From the NCBI GenBank assembly GCA_002317475.1, contig DCIS01000066.1, positions 1 to 18,895 of the forward strand: a stretch of DNA of 18,895 bases, read 5' to 3'. Numbering within the stretch: position 1 is the first letter of the stretch; every line of letters starts with the position of its first letter. The notes under the pieces were generated by a model, which made no database searches, was not told the origin of the DNA, and worked only from the letters and a program-made list of their open reading frames with translations. The DNA comes from Prevotellaceae bacterium UBA1720. GTDB lineage: Bacteria; Bacteroidota; Bacteroidia; Bacteroidales; Bacteroidaceae. The position numbers and the translations under genes were made by a program. Of the stretch, positions 13,926-18,895 are shown in pieces.

Positions 13926-15158
13926 TTAATTAGCCATGAAGAGGCGGATAAAAGCATCACCCTCTATAGTACCATAGATACCTTGTTTGGCCGATTCCTC
14001 ATCAAATCGCTCCACGCTATCTGGCTCGAGACCAGGACGGTAGATACTGAAAGGAATAGGTTCGTTGGTATGGGTACGCAATTCGCATGGTGTAGGATGA
14101 TCGGGCAAGATGGCTATGGAAACGGGGATGCCATCAATGGCTAATGTATCATCCTTCTGACGAAGGGCATCCAGGATGTGCTGGGTGAGACGATGGTCAA
14201 GGTCGGTGATAGTCTGGAGTTTCAAGGGCACACTGCCATCATGACCAGCCTCGTCGCTTGCCTCAACATGTAGGTAGACGAAATCATCGGTACGCAGAGC
14301 ATCCAAAGCCGCTTGTGCCTTTCCCTCGAAATTGGTATCAAAGAGTCCTGTTGCACCAGGCACATCGATGACACGCAGACCCGCATAATGGCCGATGCCA
14401 CGGATAAGATCGACTGCCGTGATAACTGCACCGCAATGAATCTCGGGGAAAGTTGTTGTGAGAGGTGTCATCTTGGGACGATAACCTCCACCCCAAGGCC
14501 AAATGCAGTTGGCAGGATCCTGTCCGTTCTTCTGGCGCTCGATATTGAGAGGATGATTCTTCAGCAGTTCCTGTGAACGAAGGATAAGATCGGTCAACAG
14601 TTGGGCAGTCTCTTCGGCCTCGGGGGTCTCAGCATAGAGCATATTGTCGCGCCAGGGCTTTAGAGGCACATCGTGGGGAGGGGTGCAATGCAAGTGTTTG
14701 TTGCCACCCTCGATGACCAGAAGATGGCGGTACTGTACACCTGTATAAAAATGTACACGTTCGTTACCAAGGTGTTCCTGGAGGTACTTGATGAGAATAT
14801 CGCCCTCCTCGGTCTCCAAACGACCACAGGAATGGTTTTTCAGAAGGTCGCCATCCAAACAAACGATATTGCAACGTAAGGCCAAGTCATCATCAGCCAG
14901 TTCAACACCGATACTGGCAGCCTCAAGGGGACCACGTCCCTCATAAACGAGGTGTTGGTCGTAGCCAAGAATGCTACTGTTTGCCACCTCACTACCGGGG
15001 TGAAAACCATCAGGAACAGTCTTCAGCAAACCATTGCAACCATGCTTTGCCAACCAATCAAAGGCTGGAGTATCAGCATGCTGCAATAGGGTTTTATTAT
15101 CAAGGGCGGGCACATGCCAATCAGCCATACCATCGCCAAGAATAATCAGATGCTTCAT
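13926..15158 (-). CDS. ApgM-like protein, presumptive homoserine kinase
   Basis: This 410-aa protein is an alkaline-phosphatase-superfamily member of the archaeal cofactor-independent phosphoglycerate mutase type. Metal and nucleophile motifs are present: LGDGMAD (D9), GSEVANSSILGYD (56-68, probable nucleophile S62), LHVEASDEAGHDGS, and LPDHPTP. By sequence alone it would be called phosphoglycerate mutase. The context argues otherwise: it sits 1 nt after thrA and 20 nt before thrC, no GHMP-type thrB is present, and this subfamily has been catalogued as a proposed homoserine kinase (TIGR02535). It would phosphorylate homoserine to O-phosphohomoserine for ThrC. The assignment rests on family knowledge and gene order, not on a residue I can point to. 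Confidence 0.85.
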   Translation of the reverse strand: MKHLIILGDGMADWHVPALDNKTLLQHADTPAFDWLAKHGCNGLLKTVPDGFHPGSEVANSSILGYDQHLVYEGRGPLEAASIGVELADDDLALRCNIVCLDGDLLKNHSCGRLETEEGDILIKYLQEHLGNERVHFYTGVQYRHLLVIEGGNKHLHCTPPHDVPLKPWRDNMLYAETPEAEETAQLLTDLILRSQELLKNHPLNIERQKNGQDPANCIWPWGGGYRPKMTPLTTTFPEIHCGAVITAVDLIRGIGHYAGLRVIDVPGATGLFDTNFEGKAQAALDALRTDDFVYLHVEASDEAGHDGSVPLKLQTITDLDHRLTQHILDALRQKDDTLAIDGIPVSIAILPDHPTPCELRTHTNEPIPFSIYRPGLEPDSVERFDEESAKQGIYGTIEGDAFIRLFMAN

Positions 15159-15159
15159 A

Positions 15160-17583
15160 TTATGCCAAACTCATAATATCAGCGAATACACCAGCTGCTG
15201 TAACACTGGCACCTGCACCATAGCCCTGAATGAGCATGGGATACTCGTTATAACGCTCAGTAGTGAGGAGCACAATGTTGTTGCTGCCCTCAAGGACATA
15301 GAAGGAATGGTCGTGATCTATCTCTTGCAAGCTAACCTTAGCCTTGCCCTGTTCACAAGTAGCCACGAAACGCCATACCTTACCAGCCTTCTCAAGTTCC
15401 TTGCGACGAGATTCGAAATCTGCATCAAGAGCTGGCAGTTTCTCCCAAAACTCTTCCACACTACCCTCGAAATACTCATCGGGCACAAAGAGATGACGTT
15501 CCACATCCTCTTGATTGATCTCATAACCTGCCTCACGAGTGAGGATTACCAACTTACGAATCACATCTTTTCCGCTGAGATCAATACGTGGATCTGGTTC
15601 GCTGTAACCCTCAGCCTTTGCCATACGAACGGTCTCGCTGAATGGTACATCTGCGCTGATTTTATTGAAGATAAAGTTAAGTGTACCGCTGAGGACAGCC
15701 TCAATGCGCAAAATCTTGTCACCCGAATTGCGAAGATCGTTGATGGTACGAATGATAGGCAAACCAGCACCTACGTTGGTCTCGAAGAGGAACTTGACAC
15801 CACGCTGCTGAGCGATGGTCTTCAGTTCGCGATAGTTGGCATAATCACTGCTGGCAGCAATTTTATTGGCTGCAACAACATTGATATTATGTGACAGAAA
15901 ATCCTTGTAAAGACCTGCCACATCAGCTGATGCGGTACAATCCACAAAGACACTGTTGAAGATATTCATGGAAATAATCTCATCACGCAAGCGCTGAAGA
16001 TCGCTGGGCTCAGATGCTTTCAGACGGGCACGGAAGTCTGTAAGGTCGAGGCCATTACGATCGAACATGGCATTATGACCGCTGGCAATGCCTACAACAT
16101 TCAACTTCAGGCGCAGCTCTCGCATCAGTTTCTCCTGCTGCGAAGCAATCTGCTCAATGAGACTGCCACCCACGGTGCCCACACCACATATAAAGAGGTT
16201 GAGCACCTGGTATTCACTCAGAAAAAAACTGTCATGGATGACGTTGAGCGACTTGCGTAGGCAAGTCCCGTCCACTACGAATGAAATATTGGTTTCGCTG
16301 GCACCTTGTGCACAAGCTATCACGCTGATACCGTTACGACCAAGAGTTCCGAACAATTTACCAGCAATACCTGGGGTATGCTTCATATTCTCGCCCACCA
16401 CGGCAACGGTAGCCAGTCCACTCTCAGCCTTCATCGAGTACATACTACCCTGCTCTATCTCCTTCTGGAACTCGTTATTGAGTACTTCGCAGGCAGCATC
16501 GGCATCCTCGTCACGTACACCGATACTGGTACTGTTTTCCGAACTGGCCTGACTAACCATGAAGACGCTGATGCCATTATCTGCCAAACAACTGAAGATA
16601 CGACGGTTGACACCAATCACACCCACCATGGACAGACCGCTGACAGTAATCAACGTCGTACCCTTGATACTTGAGATACCCTTAATGCTGCGACTATCGT
16701 GTGCAACAGTCTGCTTGATGATAGAACCGGGTGCCTCTGGGTTAAAGGTATTCTTGATTAGAATGGGAATATTCTTGACACAAACGGGATAGATGGTAGG
16801 TGGATAAACCACCTTCGCACCGAAGTTGCAAAGCTCCATCGCCTCAACGTAGGTAAGTTCGTTTATAACGTATGCCGTGCTGATGACACGTGGATCAGCA
16901 GTCATAAAACCGTCGACATCAGTCCATATCTCAAGAACATCTGCATCCAAAGCCGCAGCAATGATGCTGGCAGTGTAGTCGCTACCACCGCGTCCAAGGT
17001 TGGTAATCTCGCCACTCTCGGCATCACGACTGATAAAGCCACCTACGAGGCTTACCTTGGGAATATGGTTCCAGGTCTGACGGACCAAACCTTCTGTCAG
17101 TTCGGAAGCCAGCATATTACGACCACCCTTCACCTCGGTCTTGATAAATTCTAAGCTATCAAACCACTCAGCATCGTTGACCAGAGTAGCTACAATACGA
17201 CTGCTGATACGCTCACCGTAAGAAACGATGGCAGCAGAGGTCTTAGGAGAAAGGTCGCGAATGAGGTAGACACCCTGATAGATGCTACGCAACTCCTCGA
17301 GCAGGGAATGAACCACTGCGAGGAGGGTCTCACGCTCCTTGCCAGCGGGGATGATAGTGTTGATCATCTCCTCGTGACGCTCGGCAATCTCATAAAAAGA
17401 CTTCTGATATTGTGCATCACCCTGATAAGCCAACTGACTTGTCTTGATGAGTTTGTCGGTAATGCCACCAAGGGCAGAAACCACTACGATGACGGGCTCA
17501 GACTGTCCCTCAACAATCTTCTTTACATTCAGAATACTTTCCACGGAACCTACGGATGTTCCGCCAAACTTCAGTACTTTCAT
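15160..17583 (-). CDS. thrA: Bifunctional aspartokinase / homoserine dehydrogenase
   Basis: This 807-aa enzyme catalyses the first and third steps of threonine synthesis (aspartate to aspartyl phosphate, and aspartate semialdehyde to homoserine). The aspartokinase part starts KFGGTSVGS (5-13), with the aspartate/ATP sites around SYGERISSRI (121-130) and GRGGSDYTAS (197-206). Paired ACT regulatory regions lie at about 310-460 (TVSGLSMVGVIG; VAVVGENMKHTPGIAGKLF), presumably for threonine feedback. The dehydrogenase part has the NAD(P) loop FICGVGTVGGSL (464-475), ANKIA with K574, ETNVGAGLPI (601-610), GTLNFI (633-638) and EGYSEPDPRIDLSGKD (658-673). Length is close to E. coli ThrA. It is the first gene of the operon, with a candidate promoter box and a leader hairpin upstream. 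Confidence 0.97.
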   Translation of the reverse strand: MKVLKFGGTSVGSVESILNVKKIVEGQSEPVIVVVSALGGITDKLIKTSQLAYQGDAQYQKSFYEIAERHEEMINTIIPAGKERETLLAVVHSLLEELRSIYQGVYLIRDLSPKTSAAIVSYGERISSRIVATLVNDAEWFDSLEFIKTEVKGGRNMLASELTEGLVRQTWNHIPKVSLVGGFISRDAESGEITNLGRGGSDYTASIIAAALDADVLEIWTDVDGFMTADPRVISTAYVINELTYVEAMELCNFGAKVVYPPTIYPVCVKNIPILIKNTFNPEAPGSIIKQTVAHDSRSIKGISSIKGTTLITVSGLSMVGVIGVNRRIFSCLADNGISVFMVSQASSENSTSIGVRDEDADAACEVLNNEFQKEIEQGSMYSMKAESGLATVAVVGENMKHTPGIAGKLFGTLGRNGISVIACAQGASETNISFVVDGTCLRKSLNVIHDSFFLSEYQVLNLFICGVGTVGGSLIEQIASQQEKLMRELRLKLNVVGIASGHNAMFDRNGLDLTDFRARLKASEPSDLQRLRDEIISMNIFNSVFVDCTASADVAGLYKDFLSHNINVVAANKIAASSDYANYRELKTIAQQRGVKFLFETNVGAGLPIIRTINDLRNSGDKILRIEAVLSGTLNFIFNKISADVPFSETVRMAKAEGYSEPDPRIDLSGKDVIRKLVILTREAGYEINQEDVERHLFVPDEYFEGSVEEFWEKLPALDADFESRRKELEKAGKVWRFVATCEQGKAKVSLQEIDHDHSFYVLEGSNNIVLLTTERYNEYPMLIQGYGAGASVTAAGVFADIMSLA

Positions 17584-17607
17584 CTGTATATTTTCCTATT
17601 GATTAAT

Positions 17608-17630
17608 GCGCGCACAACGCTTGCACGCGC
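17608..17630 (-). other. GC-rich hairpin at the 5' end of the thrA leader
   Basis: On the minus strand, nine pairs (two of them G-U) join 17630-17622 to 17616-17608 around a 5-nt loop AGCGT. The hairpin would begin about 5 nt from the predicted mRNA start and end about 24 nt before the thrA ATG. No U-run follows, so it is not an ordinary terminator. A stability element or protein site is possible. Confidence 0.5.
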
Positions 17631-17641
17631 GAAATTCTGCA

Positions 17642-17649
17642 CAAAGTTA
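17642..17649 (-). promoter_or_regulatory. Candidate -7 box of the thr operon
   Basis: TAACTTTG on the minus strand matches TAnnTTTG exactly. No clear TTTG lies 19-21 bp upstream, so the -33 element is missing or weak. The leader to the thrA ATG would be about 52 nt. Confidence 0.6.
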
Positions 17650-17716
17650 ACATTTTTTTGCCAATTTACACACTAACCTGTTACTTTTTTACGGGTTTAT
17701 CGTTGAAATGTGTAAT

Positions 17717-18655
17717 CTACTGCAAGGGATGTTGCAGTTCCTCTCGCCAGGATTTAAGATATTCGAACCAATCCCTGGCATTATGGTACCCGCCCTCCAA
17801 CTGCATATCAGCACAAGCCGTCAGATAATAACGAATATGACCCTCGATGGGGTGTAAATGGATGAGGTAGTTCAGATCATCCTCGAAAACACATGTGACA
17901 TATTGCGGCTCAGCATAGACACCGATGCCCACTCCCTCGATAAGATCGGGGGCTCCCTTCTCAGGGACATTGCGTCCCCATGACCCTACAAGACCTTCCT
18001 GTTGCAACACTAATCCTTCGTTATCCAACTCAAGCTTTTGTGCACCCGTAGCAAAGACATCGCTGTCGGAGGCGCCTTCAAGATAGATATCCACCTGAAC
18101 GTCGCGTCGTCCAGACATCATAGTATAAGCCTGGTGCATCTGAAGGGTCTTGCCATTAATCTGCCAATCCTTGTCCCAGACCTCAACAACAGAACGTTCC
18201 GGACCAGCCTCAAGCACACGCTGTCCACGCGCCGATACACTATCCACATAGACAGGTTTGCCTTCACGTAAACCACGGAAACTGCCTGCACCAACACTCT
18301 GACCTACCCAGAGAACATCTTCGCCATAACCAGCCTTAATGAATTCACGGTTAGAGTAGAAATTCGTTGTATCCAACTCCAACTGCAGATGTTGCTTGCC
18401 ATATAGATCAATACTCTGACGATGATCCATATAGATGCGGAAACCCATGTACTCGCTTTCCCACATTGCACCATGACCATAAACGGCATCATAAGTATAA
18501 CGAGGGTCCTCGTCACCACTGAACTCTATCGAATTGATACGGGGATAACGCAACTTCTGGTCACGTAACTTCATCTGAGCATAAACTCCTGTAGTTGTTT
18601 GTGCACAAATCGGACAAGCACACAAGGCAAAGAACAAATATAGTAGGTATCTCAT
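17717..18655 (-). CDS. Secreted DUF4861-type protein
   Basis: This 312-aa protein has a signal peptide (about 1-18, MRYLLYLFFALCACPICA). The segment YGHGAMWESEYMGFRIYMDHRQSIDLYGK spans 59-87. The pattern Gly-x-x-x-Glu-Ser-Glu-x-x-x-(F)Arg-(I)-Tyr-x-Asp...Asp-Leu-Tyr-Gly-Lys is what I recall of DUF4861, a beta-rich family common in Bacteroidota and often found near polysaccharide-degradation genes. No catalytic role is established to my knowledge, and no glycan-utilisation genes lie beside it here. Cys12 and Cys14 near the end of the signal peptide might form an imperfect lipobox, so lipoprotein anchoring is possible but not convincing. The gene begins 8 nt after the FAD-dependent protein gene, suggesting co-transcription. 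Confidence 0.75.
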   Translation of the reverse strand: MRYLLYLFFALCACPICAQTTTGVYAQMKLRDQKLRYPRINSIEFSGDEDPRYTYDAVYGHGAMWESEYMGFRIYMDHRQSIDLYGKQHLQLELDTTNFYSNREFIKAGYGEDVLWVGQSVGAGSFRGLREGKPVYVDSVSARGQRVLEAGPERSVVEVWDKDWQINGKTLQMHQAYTMMSGRRDVQVDIYLEGASDSDVFATGAQKLELDNEGLVLQQEGLVGSWGRNVPEKGAPDLIEGVGIGVYAEPQYVTCVFEDDLNYLIHLHPIEGHIRYYLTACADMQLEGGYHNARDWFEYLKSWREELQHPLQ

Positions 18656-18663
18656 TTTTTATC

Positions 18664-18895
<232 letters not shown>

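Noticed and set aside
13926..15158. Glycolytic phosphoglycerate mutase as the role of the ApgM-like gene
   Set aside because: The fold supports it, but tight placement between thrA and thrC without thrB favours homoserine kinase; kept only as an alternative.
15034..15894. Long open frame (286 aa) on the plus strand opposite thrA and the ApgM-like gene
   Set aside because: It is fully antisense to two well-identified enzymes, has no domain, promoter or ribosome site, and its Cys/His/Thr-rich content fits a reverse reading of coding DNA.
17584..17640. Threonine/isoleucine leader-peptide attenuator before thrA
   Set aside because: No short ORF with Thr or Ile codon runs and no terminator-type hairpin with a U-tract is present.

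Overview
The window looks like chromosomal DNA from a Bacteroidota, most likely a Prevotella/Segatella-type gut or oral anaerobe. The sequence evidence is promoters of the Bacteroidota form (TTTG, 19-20 bp, TAnnTTTG), a type III glutamine synthetase, a thrA / phosphoglycerate-mutase-like / thrC operon without a GHMP thrB, a BspA-type leucine-rich-repeat protein, CotH-like and DUF4861-type secreted proteins, and weak Shine-Dalgarno sites. No rRNA, tRNA, CRISPR array, complete insertion sequence or integrase is visible. No gene-free stretch exceeds 300 bases; the longest are 11339-11613, 2935-3197 and 172-353.

Left third (1-7286), accessory in character. A truncated minus-strand gene leaves the left edge. 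Facing away from it is a membrane-anchored Ser/Thr kinase whose periplasmic part is a BspA-like LRR sensor. The kinase and membrane parts are joined by a run of eight G, which makes it a phase-variation candidate. Convergent to it is an uncharacterised DUF6266-like gene, preceded by a possible small ORF overlapping it by ATGA and carrying tandem/inverted 11-22 bp repeats. Next come two minus-strand genes, probably co-transcribed: a secreted zinc-ribbon-like protein with a poly-Gly tail, then a compact ResB/CcsA-type cytochrome c assembly protein. Divergent from these is a secreted CotH-family atypical kinase with three Gly/Phe-rich segments.

Middle (7317-12600), housekeeping. A HerA/YjgR-type ATPase has a textbook promoter and converges on the type III glutamine synthetase through a strong bidirectional terminator. 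glnN and purU (formyltetrahydrofolate deformylase) diverge from a 275-bp region with a recognisable promoter for each.

Right third (12601-18895), all on the minus strand. The threonine operon is thrA (bifunctional aspartokinase/homoserine dehydrogenase), then an ApgM-like presumptive homoserine kinase 1 nt later, then thrC 20 nt later. It converges with purU across a second bidirectional terminator. Upstream of thrA are a secreted DUF4861-type protein and the 3' end of a COG2509-like FAD-dependent protein that runs off the right edge.

The most unusual elements are the G8-linked kinase-LRR fusion, the neighbouring Gly-rich proteins around a CotH-like kinase, and the repeat-bearing mini-ORF. 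The rest is coherent amino-acid and one-carbon metabolism.
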